Shown here: in pieces, positions 1 to 6,242 of the stretch
Position numbering within the stretch: position 1 is the first letter of the stretch
How the letters are laid out: each line of letters begins with the position of its first letter
Assembly: GCA_900555065.1 (NCBI GenBank)
Contig: USJY01000075.1
Coordinates: forward strand, 1 to 6,751
Length of the DNA: 6,751 bases
Reading direction: 5' to 3'
Origin: an uncultured Eubacteriales bacterium
Lineage (GTDB): Bacteria; Bacillota; Clostridia; Oscillospirales; UMGS1783
Made by a program: the position numbers and the translations under genes
The notes under the pieces: model-generated
Told to the model about the DNA's origin: nothing
The model's database searches: none
Seen by the model: the letters and a program-made list of their open reading frames with translations, nothing else

Positions 1-1348
1 CCAGGGACAGCCCGGTGACCGCAAAGGCGACGACCAGCGTCAGCAAAGCGGAGAGAAAGCTCACGACAAGACCCGGCAGCAGCTTGCCCAGGATCAGATG
101 CCCTGTTTTGACGGGTACAAAATGGTTGTAAATATAGTTTGAACCGTCCCGGGATATTGCAGAGGCGGAAATACCGTTGGTCGCAATGATAAAGGCGGCA
201 AGGCCCAAACCGGCCATGAGAACGGTCGAGGCCGCGGATGAATCCGGCGTCAGGCTAGAAAGGCCCAGCTGTGCAAAAAGGAGGGACATTTCATTGCGCT
301 GCAACAGAACCGGGATGAGCAAAATTATAGGGATGAGGAAGCAGGAGATCAGGTTGTTCATGAAAAATACCGGGCTTCGCAGCATGATTTTAAAATCCTT
401 CTTTGCGATTGCGACAGCCGGATTCTGCCGGTTCGATAACCGGCGAAGCGCGCCGGCCTCTATTTTCACGCGTTTGGCGGAAGTATTATCGAGGCCCAGC
501 AGTCCGGCTCTGTACAGCTTTTCACCGCAGAGCAGAAACAGCGCGTATCCCGCAGCGCTTACGGCAAGGAACAGCAGCGCGCCGCCAAGCATGGAAAGCG
601 CGCTGTTGCCGGTTAGGGCAAGGCCCGCAATGGGCGCTGTAAAGAAGATGCGGTTGACGCTTGAAGTCACGATTTCCGCAATATTCAGCGCCTGGCCCGG
701 CTCCAGAACGAAACTTTCGCCGGAGCCGGAAATTTTAAAATTCAAAAACAGCACGGCCGCAAGCAGCAGCAGGCTGCCGACCTTCGTAAGCAGATCCCGA
801 TTCCTGAACAGAGACGTAAAGCGCATCATCAGCATAACGAGAATCCCGGACATCACCAGCGGCAGAATGGGTGTGAACAGGAACACGACCACGGCCACCG
901 CATAGTAGAGGACGCCAGCGCCGGACGACACCCCAAAGCTCACGAGTGCGGGAGCCAGCACAAAGACGCTGAACATGTATTCATACAACAGCGCGGGTAT
1001 AAAACGGGACGAGAGCAGTTCCGCGCACTTGACCGGATACGCCAGAATCGGCTTGATATCCTTAGAATAGTAGAGATTGCCCGGCAGCATAAGCAGGCTC
1101 AAAAAAAAGATGACGAGGCTGACGACACCGACCGCCATCGCCGGCACGGCCTGCTGTGCGCCCACGACCGCGAGGCTCTGGTAGAGCACGGCGCAAAACT
1201 GCCAGGCGAGAAACGCGATGGGCAAAAAACAGACTGCGAGCAAAATAAGCAGTCCAACGCGCAGCCGGCCCGTCTTTTTGGATAGAAATTCGGAAAACAT
1301 ATTCCGGACAGCGACCTTTGTCAGGGCTTTCAGCTTCGCCAGTTTCAT
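1..1348 (-). CDS. ABC-2-type transporter permease (C-terminus beyond window)
   Basis: An uninterrupted minus-strand frame runs from the ATG at 1348 to the left edge, giving 449 residues without a stop. By eye there are about nine hydrophobic segments, near residues 31-55, 68-90, 118-138, 147-175, 190-205, 250-275, 329-350, 375-396 and 424-447. A central cytoplasmic stretch (about 276-325) ends in AIAKKDFKIMLRSPVFFMNN, the juxtamembrane lysine-rich motif seen in many ABC-2 exporters. A later segment, SAISRDGSNYIYNHFVPV, followed by GKLLPGL, resembles the SREG-to-PV block of clostridial ABC exporter permeases. The start is supported by AGGGGAAGG 5 nt upstream and by the 4 bp ATGA overlap with the ATPase stop. 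It is the membrane partner of the upstream ATPase and would form a homodimeric or paired exporter. Substrate is unknown, and how much of the C-terminus is missing cannot be seen. Confidence 0.9.
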   Translation of the reverse strand, partial: MKLAKLKALTKVAVRNMFSEFLSKKTGRLRVGLLILLAVCFLPIAFLAWQFCAVLYQSLAVVGAQQAVPAMAVGVVSLVIFFLSLLMLPGNLYYSKDIKPILAYPVKCAELLSSRFIPALLYEYMFSVFVLAPALVSFGVSSGAGVLYYAVAVVVFLFTPILPLVMSGILVMLMMRFTSLFRNRDLLTKVGSLLLLAAVLFLNFKISGSGESFVLEPGQALNIAEIVTSSVNRIFFTAPIAGLALTGNSALSMLGGALLFLAVSAAGYALFLLCGEKLYRAGLLGLDNTSAKRVKIEAGALRRLSNRQNPAVAIAKKDFKIMLRSPVFFMNNLISCFLIPIILLIPVLLQRNEMSLLFAQLGLSSLTPDSSAASTVLMAGLGLAAFIIATNGISASAISRDGSNYIYNHFVPVKTGHLILGKLLPGLVVSFLSALLTLVVAFAVTGLSL

Positions 1349-2079
1349 ACGCCCTTCCCCTCTTCCGTAATCTCCAGAAACATCTGCTCGAGCGATTCGT
1401 TCGCCTTAAAATGCTCGCGCATTTCGGGCAACGTGCCGCAAAAGAGGATTTTACCCTTGTTGATCACGGCGATACGGTCGCAGACCTTCTCCGCCGTATC
1501 AAGTATATGCGTTGAGAACAGGACGGTTTTACCGCTGTCCGCTCGCCGGCGCATAATCTCCTTGAGCGTAAACGAGGATTTGGGGTCAAGTCCCGTCATC
1601 GGTTCGTCCAGAATCCAGACTTCGGGGTCGTGCAGCAGCGAACCGACCACGACGATTTTTTGACGCATACCGTGGGAATAGCTCTGAATTTTTGCTTCGA
1701 GCGCATCGAGAATATCCATCTGCCCGGCGAGCTGCTCAATGCGTTTTATGCGCAGGTCCGACGGAACCTCGTACATATCCGCGACAAAATTCAGGTACTC
1801 TATCCCTTTCAGGCGCAAAAATACGTTGGGATCGTCCGAAACGTAGCCTATCTGACGCTTGGCGGAAAGGTCGTCTTTTTCCACGTCAAAACCGTTTATC
1901 CGTATCGAGCCGGAGGTGATGGGGATAATGCCGGTCATCATATGGATCGCCGTGGTTTTGCCCGCGCCGTTGCGACCTAGGAAACCGAATATTTCGCCGT
2001 CCCTGATCTCAATGCTGACATGGTCAATTGCATTTTTTCTGCCGTCATAGCTTTTAACAACATCCTGAAAGGTTATCAT
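1345..2079 (-). CDS. ABC transporter ATP-binding protein (ABC-2/EcsA-like exporter type)
   Basis: Complete 244-residue ABC ATPase. Motifs in order are Walker A GRNGAGKTT (35-43), a Q-loop region IGYVSDDPNVF (77-87) with acidic residues where a glutamine is usual, signature YSHGMRQK (134-141) in place of LSGGQ, Walker B VWILDEP with catalytic E159, D-loop GLDP (163-166), and switch histidine H191 (STHI). Acidic Q-loops and YSxGM signatures are common among EcsA-like exporters, so the deviations need not mean inactivity. The C-terminal tail (CGTLPEMREHF, then SLEQMFLEIT) is typical of this group. The ATG is preceded by AAGAGGA about 6 nt upstream, 18 bp after the PHP gene. Its TGA overlaps the permease ATG (ATGA), so the two subunits are almost certainly made together. 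The transported substrate is unknown. Confidence 0.95.
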   Translation of the reverse strand: MITFQDVVKSYDGRKNAIDHVSIEIRDGEIFGFLGRNGAGKTTAIHMMTGIIPITSGSIRINGFDVEKDDLSAKRQIGYVSDDPNVFLRLKGIEYLNFVADMYEVPSDLRIKRIEQLAGQMDILDALEAKIQSYSHGMRQKIVVVGSLLHDPEVWILDEPMTGLDPKSSFTLKEIMRRRADSGKTVLFSTHILDTAEKVCDRIAVINKGKILFCGTLPEMREHFKANESLEQMFLEITEEGKGV

Positions 2080-2097
2080 AACGATTCCTCTTTTCCC

Positions 2098-2937
2098 CTA
2101 TTTTCTCTGTAACAGCAACGCCTCATATACGCAAAGCGGGATACGGCCCGTGCCCGTCAGGCCCATCCGGTTCGGTTTGTTTTCACCATGGTAGTCCGAA
2201 CCGCCGGAGATATACAGACCGAGTCTGCCGCAAAGGCCGCGCAGGCGCTGTACCATCTCCGCATCGTAACCCGGATAATAGCACTCCATCCCGTCCAGAC
2301 CCTGCTCCCGAAGCGTGCGAAGCAGGCTTTCCAGGCTTTCGCCTTCCGGTATTTTTACAGTGTGCGGGTGCGCGAGCACCGCAAACCCTCCGGCAGCATG
2401 AATTTTTTCAATGCAGGCCGCGGGTTCCGGGCGCGGCTGCGGGAAATAAGCCGGACGGCCTTTGGAAAGATACCTGTCGAACGCTTCATCCATGCTTGCG
2501 CACACGCCCATATCTACCAGCGCGCGCGCAAAATGCGCCCTTGTAACGCTCACTTTTTCCGCGTCCGGCAGCAGCGAGCCGGCAAGCGGCACGCCTTCCC
2601 GCGCCAAAGCGCCGGCAATCTTTTGATTGCGCGCGCGGCGCGCCCGCTCCAGCGCGTATAAAAACGCAGCAAACTCCGCAGTTTCCTCAATAAACAATCC
2701 GAGTATGTGCATGCGTCCCGGATGTTTCGCCGAGAGCTCCACACCAGGAACGCACACAACGCCGGGGACCGACGCGCAGGCTGCCTGCGCCCGTTTCAGG
2801 CCCGCCGTCGTATCATGGTCGGTCAGCGCAAACGCCGCGATCCCCTGCGCCGCGGCAAGCTGCGGCAGCGCTTCAGGATCGTCCGTCCCATCGGAGCAGC
2901 TGGAGTGCACATGCAGATCAATCGTTCCGTTCATCAC
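2098..2937 (-). CDS. PHP-domain phosphoesterase, TrpH/RNase AM (YciV-like) family
   Basis: Protein of 279 residues from a GTG at 2937, or 278 from the adjacent ATG at 2934. The GTG overlaps the nrdR TGA by 4 bp and the ATG overlaps it by 1 bp, so the choice does not affect the fold. Metal-binding PHP motifs are all present: [11 protein letters not shown] (H9, H11, D16), LTDHDT (D40, H41), GVELSA (E67), H77, the VTRAHFA segment (H135), LAHPH (H190, H192) and GGSDYHG (D248, H250). The blocks [21 protein letters not shown] and ECYYPGY are typical of this family. Characterised relatives are E. coli RNase AM, a 5' to 3' exonuclease acting on short RNAs and rRNA ends, and a 3',5'-nucleoside bisphosphate phosphatase from Chromobacterium. 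Which of these activities this protein has cannot be read from the sequence. It is cytosolic and in one operon with nrdR. Confidence 0.92.
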   Translation of the reverse strand: MMNGTIDLHVHSSCSDGTDDPEALPQLAAAQGIAAFALTDHDTTAGLKRAQAACASVPGVVCVPGVELSAKHPGRMHILGLFIEETAEFAAFLYALERARRARNQKIAGALAREGVPLAGSLLPDAEKVSVTRAHFARALVDMGVCASMDEAFDRYLSKGRPAYFPQPRPEPAACIEKIHAAGGFAVLAHPHTVKIPEGESLESLLRTLREQGLDGMECYYPGYDAEMVQRLRGLCGRLGLYISGGSDYHGENKPNRMGLTGTGRIPLCVYEALLLQRK

Positions 2938-3389
2938 TTCTCGGCCTGCAGCTTGCGCAGTTCTTCCATAAACGTATCGATATCCCGAAACTGGCGGTAA
3001 ACCGAGGCGAAACGAACATAGGCGACTTCGTCGAGCTCCCTGAGTTTTTCCATCGCCAGCTCGCCAATCTTCTCGCTTCGGACCTCCTGGTTCATATCGT
3101 TGGATATGGTATATTCAATCTCGTTTGCAGCCCGCTCCAAATCCACCAGCGAAACGGGCCGCTTTTCACAGGCGCGCAGCAGGCCGCGCAGCAGCTTGTC
3201 CCGGTCAAACGACTGGCGTGAACCGTCCTTCTTTACGACAATAATAGGAAGCGTTTCCATAACCTCGTAAGTCGTAAACCGTTTCTGGCACTGCAGGCAT
3301 TCCCTGCGCCGGCGAATCCGCTCTCCGTCGTCAGTCGGCCTGGAGTTTACGACCTTGCTCTCTTCATACCCACAAAACGGACATCTCAT
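2934..3389 (-). CDS. nrdR: Transcriptional repressor NrdR
   Basis: Protein of 151 residues, the usual NrdR length. An N-terminal zinc ribbon is formed by C3, C6, C31 and C34 (MRCPFCGY and [16 protein letters not shown]), with the conserved NSRPTDDG segment between. An ATP-cone domain follows from about residue 49 ([20 protein letters not shown]) to about 139 ([16 protein letters not shown]). NrdR senses ATP and dATP through the cone and represses ribonucleotide reductase genes by binding NrdR boxes. No nrd gene or NrdR box is visible here, so its targets are elsewhere. The ATG is preceded by AAAGGGAGG with an 8 nt gap that includes an 8 bp GGGATCCC palindrome. It is the first gene of the lower operon and its stop overlaps the start of the PHP gene, suggesting translational coupling. 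Confidence 0.97.
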   Translation of the reverse strand: MRCPFCGYEESKVVNSRPTDDGERIRRRRECLQCQKRFTTYEVMETLPIIVVKKDGSRQSFDRDKLLRGLLRACEKRPVSLVDLERAANEIEYTISNDMNQEVRSEKIGELAMEKLRELDEVAYVRFASVYRQFRDIDTFMEELRKLQAEK

Positions 3390-3420
3390 CCGGGATCCCT
3401 CCCTTTGTTGTGTATACTGT

Positions 3421-3448
3421 ATTTTACCATAAAAACATAAAAAATCAA
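3421..3448 (-). promoter_or_regulatory. Candidate promoter of the nrdR operon, overlapping the upstream terminator
   Basis: On the minus strand TTGATT (3448-3443) and TAAAAT (3426-3421) are 16 bp apart. They match the sigma-A -35 at four of six and the -10 at five of six positions. Start of transcription would be near 3414, about 25 nt before the nrdR ATG. The -35 element sits at the foot of the preceding terminator stem and in its T-run. An alternative -10, TATACA (3416-3411), has no good -35. Confidence 0.45.
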
Positions 3449-3473
3449 AGAAGAACTTTTCGTCCTTCTTTGA
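3439..3473 (-). terminator. Intrinsic terminator of the 96-residue gene
   Basis: On the minus strand TCAAAGAAGGAC (3473-3462), loop GAAAA, and GTTCTTCTTTGA (3456-3445) form a 12 bp stem with a single G-U wobble, followed at once by TTTTTT (3444-3439). It starts 11 bp after the stop codon. Read on the plus strand there is no following T-run, so it is one-directional. Confidence 0.92.
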
Positions 3474-3484
3474 ATATCAAAGCG

Positions 3485-3775
3485 TTAGCTTATTTCTCCC
3501 AAGTAATCGTCAACAATAACCATCAGAGTCATCGGCGTGACGCGGCCGTTTGACAAGCGGTCAAGAAATGCAAGCGTCTCTGCTTCTGTTGGAAATATAT
3601 CAGACGCTTCGGCTGTTTCAATTTCACCGTTCTCTTCTTTTACCAGCTTAACACCCGTGATAAGCCGGCCTTCCGTATGCTTACGGGTTAAGTAGTAATG
3701 AATCCTGAAATCCCCCTCGGAAACAGTTCTTGTAGCATAGAGTGTTTCCTCTTGATGTCGCGTTTCCAAAACCAT
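3485..3775 (-). CDS. Small conserved-type protein of unknown function (possibly DUF6514-like)
   Basis: Protein of 96 residues with no signal peptide or membrane segment. An N-terminal half rich in beta-prone segments (TLYATRTVSEGDFRIHYYLTR, continuing as RLITGVKLVKEENG) is followed by an acidic linker and a C-terminal part, TEAETLAFLDRLSNGRVTP, with VIVDDYLGEI close to the end. This layout (short strands, then one helix, then VTP and an acidic tail) reminds me of the clostridial DUF6514 family, but I cannot confirm that without a profile search. The ATG is preceded by AGAGGTG with an 8 nt gap. The gene stands alone between its own promoter and terminator, with a Spo0A-like box upstream. It is about 46 % G+C by hand count, against roughly 60 % in sampled lines of neighbouring genes. 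It is clearly a real gene, but function is unknown; a role in sporulation or stationary phase is only an inference from the upstream box. Confidence 0.85.
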   Translation of the reverse strand: MVLETRHQEETLYATRTVSEGDFRIHYYLTRKHTEGRLITGVKLVKEENGEIETAEASDIFPTEAETLAFLDRLSNGRVTPMTLMVIVDDYLGEIS

Positions 3776-3819
3776 TTTGCAAACACCTCTTCAATATGAA
3801 ATTATTAAGGGTTGCTTTA

Positions 3820-3847
3820 AGTATAACGCATTCTCGCAATTTGTAAA
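3820..3847 (-). promoter_or_regulatory. Sigma-A-type promoter of the 96-residue gene
   Basis: On the minus strand a -35 TTTACA (3847-3842) and a -10 TATACT (3825-3820) are separated by 16 bp. Each matches the consensus at five of six positions. Predicted transcription start is near 3813, giving a leader of roughly 38 nt before the ATG at 3775. The surrounding gap is only about 28 % G+C by hand count, as expected for a promoter region in this otherwise G+C-rich window. Confidence 0.7.
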
Positions 3848-3854
3848 GACTAAA

Positions 3855-3865
3855 TTTTCGACAAA
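3855..3865 (-). promoter_or_regulatory. Candidate Spo0A box
   Basis: The minus strand reads TTTGTCGAAAA, containing the exact Spo0A core TGTCGAA with the preferred flanking T and A bases. It ends 7 bp upstream of the -35 element of the promoter for the 96-residue gene, in the same orientation as transcription. This is a plausible position for Spo0A~P control, and known Spo0A targets often have boxes near or overlapping the -35. The match and position are seen directly; binding and the sign of regulation are inferred. Confidence 0.55.
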
Positions 3866-3915
3866 TTCAGCAATCCTATTGTTCAAATTATTCAAAAACG
3901 TTGTATCAAGCCATA

Positions 3916-3960
3916 TTTCAACGGGTTTTTGTTGAAAAAACTCGTAAAAAATTTTTTTTT
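3916..3960 (-). other. A+T-rich 3' flank of the TIM-barrel gene with small hairpin and A/T tract
   Basis: Directly after the TIM-barrel stop the minus strand reads a run of nine A then six T, followed by ACGAG, TTTTTT and an inverted repeat TTTCAAC, 8 nt loop, GTTGAAA (3916-3937). The repeat is perfect over 7 bp, but its stem is weak in G+C and no T-run follows it on the minus strand. It is not a canonical intrinsic terminator. It may reduce read-through, give DNA curvature upstream of the promoter at 3820-3847, or have no role. The forward-strand reading TGTTGAA (3930-3936) differs from a Spo0A core by one base. Confidence 0.35.
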
Positions 3961-3961
3961 G

Positions 3962-4747
3962 TCACAATGAGAAGAACCCATACCGCATCAGCGAATCTTT
4001 CGCCGCCAGTATTTCCGTTTCCTCGCTGTAGCTGTGTCGGTATACCTCTATCACACAGGTCTGGGCGCCGGCCCGGTTAAGCCTGCCGAGAAACGACCGG
4101 TAATCAAACGAACCGAACCCCGGAAGCAGGCATTCCTCCGAAGCGGTAAAATCGCTGATATGAAGATGCACAAGTCTGTCGCCCATTGCGTCCAGCATAT
4201 CGGCGGGCGCAATGCCTAGGCGGTTGGCCTGTTTGATATCCAGCGTGAACGCCACGTCGCCGCCCAGCCTTGCACGCATTTGTTTGATGAATCCCAGTGT
4301 ACCAGCCTGGTAGTTATACACATTTTCCTGCGAGAATACCAGCCCCTCCTCCGCCGCGGCGCGATACAGGCGGCTGTATACCTCGCAGTAGCGGTCCGGA
4401 TCCACTGGAAGCCTGGAAAGCGCGCCGTGGAAGTTAAAGATGCGCGCGCCCATCACGGCGGCGGTATGAAAGTATTTTTTATACAGCTCGACGCTCTCGT
4501 CGGTTCTGCGTCCGTATTCGGAAAAGAAATAGAACGATTCGGCAAAGGAAGTGTACGGATGGTATGCCACGACCTCCATCCCATACTCCCGGGCCAGGTC
4601 ACCTGTGCGCTTACCAAAGTCCGCGCCGCTCTCAACCTCCGAGTTCACGAACACTTCGAGAACCCGGAAGCCAAGAGCGGCGCTGCGCTTGACGGCTGAT
4701 TCTATTAATTCCGGATAGAAGCTCGCAGTGGATATTCCAAGTCTCAT
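3962..4747 (-). CDS. Xylose-isomerase-like TIM barrel protein (sugar phosphate isomerase/epimerase family)
   Basis: Protein of 261 residues resembling the AP endonuclease 2/xylose isomerase-like TIM-barrel superfamily, which includes sugar isomerases, epimerases and endonuclease IV. Candidate metal or catalytic residues sit at the expected strand ends: E31 (VLEVFVN), H63 (AYHPY), H107 (NFHGAL), E141 (SQENV), D170 (TLDIKQ), H194/H196 (HLHISDF) and E234 (VIEVYR). The GFGSFDY segment (210-216) is also typical. It has no signal peptide, so it is probably cytosolic. I chose the ATG at 4747 because AAGGGGGGAG lies 5 nt upstream and the barrel begins directly with MRLGISTASF. An in-frame ATG at 4798 would add 17 residues with no ribosome site and no family character. 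The gene lies 57 bp after purB in the same direction and probably ends that operon. Substrate is unknown; a sugar or inositol-type polyol is an inference from family only. Confidence 0.85.
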   Translation of the reverse strand: MRLGISTASFYPELIESAVKRSAALGFRVLEVFVNSEVESGADFGKRTGDLAREYGMEVVAYHPYTSFAESFYFFSEYGRRTDESVELYKKYFHTAAVMGARIFNFHGALSRLPVDPDRYCEVYSRLYRAAAEEGLVFSQENVYNYQAGTLGFIKQMRARLGGDVAFTLDIKQANRLGIAPADMLDAMGDRLVHLHISDFTASEECLLPGFGSFDYRSFLGRLNRAGAQTCVIEVYRHSYSEETEILAAKDSLMRYGFFSL

Positions 4748-4752
4748 ACGGG

Positions 4753-4762
4753 CTCCCCCCTT
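4753..4762 (-). promoter_or_regulatory. Shine-Dalgarno site that fixes the start of the TIM-barrel gene
   Basis: Reading on the minus strand, AAGGGGGGAG is followed by CCCGT and then ATG. This purine-rich site supports the start at 4747 over the upstream ATG at 4798, which has only GTAAGTCCGC before it and no usable Shine-Dalgarno match. Confidence 0.75.
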
Positions 4763-4804
4763 TTCTGAAAAATGCCGTGCCGCGGCCGGCGATGCCATGC
4801 GGAC

Positions 4805-6235
4805 TTACACAAACAGTTCGGGCTTGACGCCGAGAACTGCCTTATTTGCCTCCAGCAACGGCTGGATTTTGTCGCGGACAAACTCTTCCGTCTGTTCCGG
4901 CGCGCGGCCCGTGTACTGCTCCGGTGCGAGAATTTCCTCAATTTCCCTGCGGGACAAACCAAAGGAAGGATCTGCCGCAATTCTGCTGATCAGGTCGTTT
5001 TCCAGACCCAGCTGCTTTACCTGACGCGCGGCCTCCATGGCATGCGCCCGGATCTTTTCATGCAGCTGCTGCCGGTCGCCGCCGCGCTTGACAGCCTGCA
5101 TCATAATATTTTCGCTCGCCATAAAGGGCAGCTCGCTCTTGACGCGCTGGGCGATTACCTTCGGATATACGACGATTCCATCCGCGACATTGATATAGAT
5201 ATTGAGAATCGCATCCACAGCGAGAAACGCCTCGGCCACGGCGATCCTCTTGTTTGCCGAGTCGTCCAGCGTACGCTCGAACCACTGTACCGAAGCCGTG
5301 ACAGCCGGATTGACCGCCGTCTGAATCACATACCGCGCCAGGGCGCAGATGCGCTCGCAGCGCATGGGGTTTCTCTTATACGGCATGGCGGAGGAGCCGA
5401 TCTGATTCTTTTCAAACGGCTCCTCAAGCTCCTTCAGACCAGCGAGCAGACGCATATCGTTGGCAAATTTGGATGCGCTCTGCGCAATCCCGCTCAGAAC
5501 GCTCAGCACATAGGCGTCCACCTTGCGCGAATAGGTCTGCCCGGATACGGGAACCGTGCTGGAAAATCCCATTTTTTCCGCAATGATCGCGTCGAGCCGC
5601 TTGACCTTTTCCGCGTCCCCGTCAAACAGCTCCATAAAGGAAGCCTGGGTTCCGGTTGTACCTTTAGACCCAAGCAGTTGCAGAGATGCGATTCTGTGCT
5701 CCAGTTCCTCAAAATCAATCAGCAGCTCGTTGAGCCACAGGGCGGCGCGCTTGCCGACTGTGGTGAGCTGCGCGGGCTGAAAATGCGTATAAGCCAAACA
5801 AGGCAGATCTTTATATTGCAACGCAAAGCCCGCGAGCTTATCCATAACGCTCAGAAGCTTTGTCCGAATCAGGCGAAGCCCTTCGCGCATAACGATAACG
5901 TCGGTATTGTCGCCGACATAGCAGGAAGTCGCGCCGAGGTGGATAATCCCCTTCGCCTTGGGACAGACTTCGCCGTAAGCGTATACATGCGCCATTACGT
6001 CATGGCGCACCTGACGTTCCCGCTCGGCTGCAACCTCATAGTCGATATTGTCGATATTCTCCCGCATCTGCGCGATCTGTTCGTCCGTAATGGGAAGGCC
6101 GAGCTGCTGCTCCGCCTCCGCCAGCGCCACCCACAGCTTGCGCCACGTGCGGAATTTGCAGTCGTCAGAAAACAGGTACTGCATCTGTTTGCTTGCGTAC
6201 CGGGTGCTCAGCGGGCTCAGGTAACCGTCTCTCAT
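4805..6235 (-). CDS. purB: Adenylosuccinate lyase
   Basis: Full-length 476-residue member of the fumarase/aspartase superfamily. It is expected to catalyse two cytosolic steps of purine synthesis, SAICAR to AICAR and adenylosuccinate to AMP, each releasing fumarate. Visible family blocks are RHDVMAH (77-83), GIIHLGATSCYVGDNTD (96-112), the THFQPAQLTTVGKR block with probable catalytic acid H151, KGTTGTQASF (191-200), and the mobile signature loop GSSAMPYKRNPMR (280-292) carrying the catalytic serine (S281/S282). The block ASVQWFERTLDDSANKR (314-330) follows. The long N-terminal segment KFRTWRKLWVALAEAEQ and overall length are those of the long, animal-type lyases rather than the shorter (about 430 residue) B. 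subtilis type. The ATG follows a purine-rich stretch with AAGGA about 12 nt upstream, inside the end of the preceding aminotransferase gene, 7 bp away. The gene avoids TTA, CTA and TCA codons. Identification is secure. Confidence 0.97.
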   Translation of the reverse strand: MRDGYLSPLSTRYASKQMQYLFSDDCKFRTWRKLWVALAEAEQQLGLPITDEQIAQMRENIDNIDYEVAAERERQVRHDVMAHVYAYGEVCPKAKGIIHLGATSCYVGDNTDVIVMREGLRLIRTKLLSVMDKLAGFALQYKDLPCLAYTHFQPAQLTTVGKRAALWLNELLIDFEELEHRIASLQLLGSKGTTGTQASFMELFDGDAEKVKRLDAIIAEKMGFSSTVPVSGQTYSRKVDAYVLSVLSGIAQSASKFANDMRLLAGLKELEEPFEKNQIGSSAMPYKRNPMRCERICALARYVIQTAVNPAVTASVQWFERTLDDSANKRIAVAEAFLAVDAILNIYINVADGIVVYPKVIAQRVKSELPFMASENIMMQAVKRGGDRQQLHEKIRAHAMEAARQVKQLGLENDLISRIAADPSFGLSRREIEEILAPEQYTGRAPEQTEEFVRDKIQPLLEANKAVLGVKPELFV

Positions 6236-6242
6236 TTTTTCT

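Noticed and set aside
177..905. A 242-codon plus-strand open frame
   Set aside because: It lies antisense to the permease, whose minus-strand frame is open for 449 codons with a clear start, Shine-Dalgarno site and membrane pattern. The plus-strand translation is low-complexity, rich in Arg, Ser and Ala, and has no recognisable domain.
3390..3420. Possible NrdR box upstream of nrdR (ACAGTATACACA)
   Set aside because: Only the central GTATAC is palindromic; the outer bases do not fit the NrdR box dyad and there is no tandem copy.
3855..3881. Sigma-H promoter suggested by ATAGGATTG on the minus strand
   Set aside because: The -35-like block is good, but the only GAA-type -10 lies about 11 nt after it rather than the usual 14, and it is GAAA, not GAAT. 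The sigma-A promoter just downstream is better.
3916..3937. Intrinsic terminator at the TTTCAAC/GTTGAAA inverted repeat
   Set aside because: The stem is 7 bp and A+T-rich, and no T-tract follows on the minus strand, so it is listed only as a flank feature.
4748..4798. Upstream ATG (4798) extending the TIM-barrel protein by 17 residues
   Set aside because: There is no Shine-Dalgarno match before it, and the extra residues are unlike the family, whereas the ATG at 4747 has a strong one.
4748..4804. Terminator or attenuator between purB and the TIM-barrel gene (GCCGGCCGCGGC followed by ATTTTT)
   Set aside because: The best stem is only 4 bp (GCCG/CGGC) and is separated from a short T-run by several bases. 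It is too weak to call.
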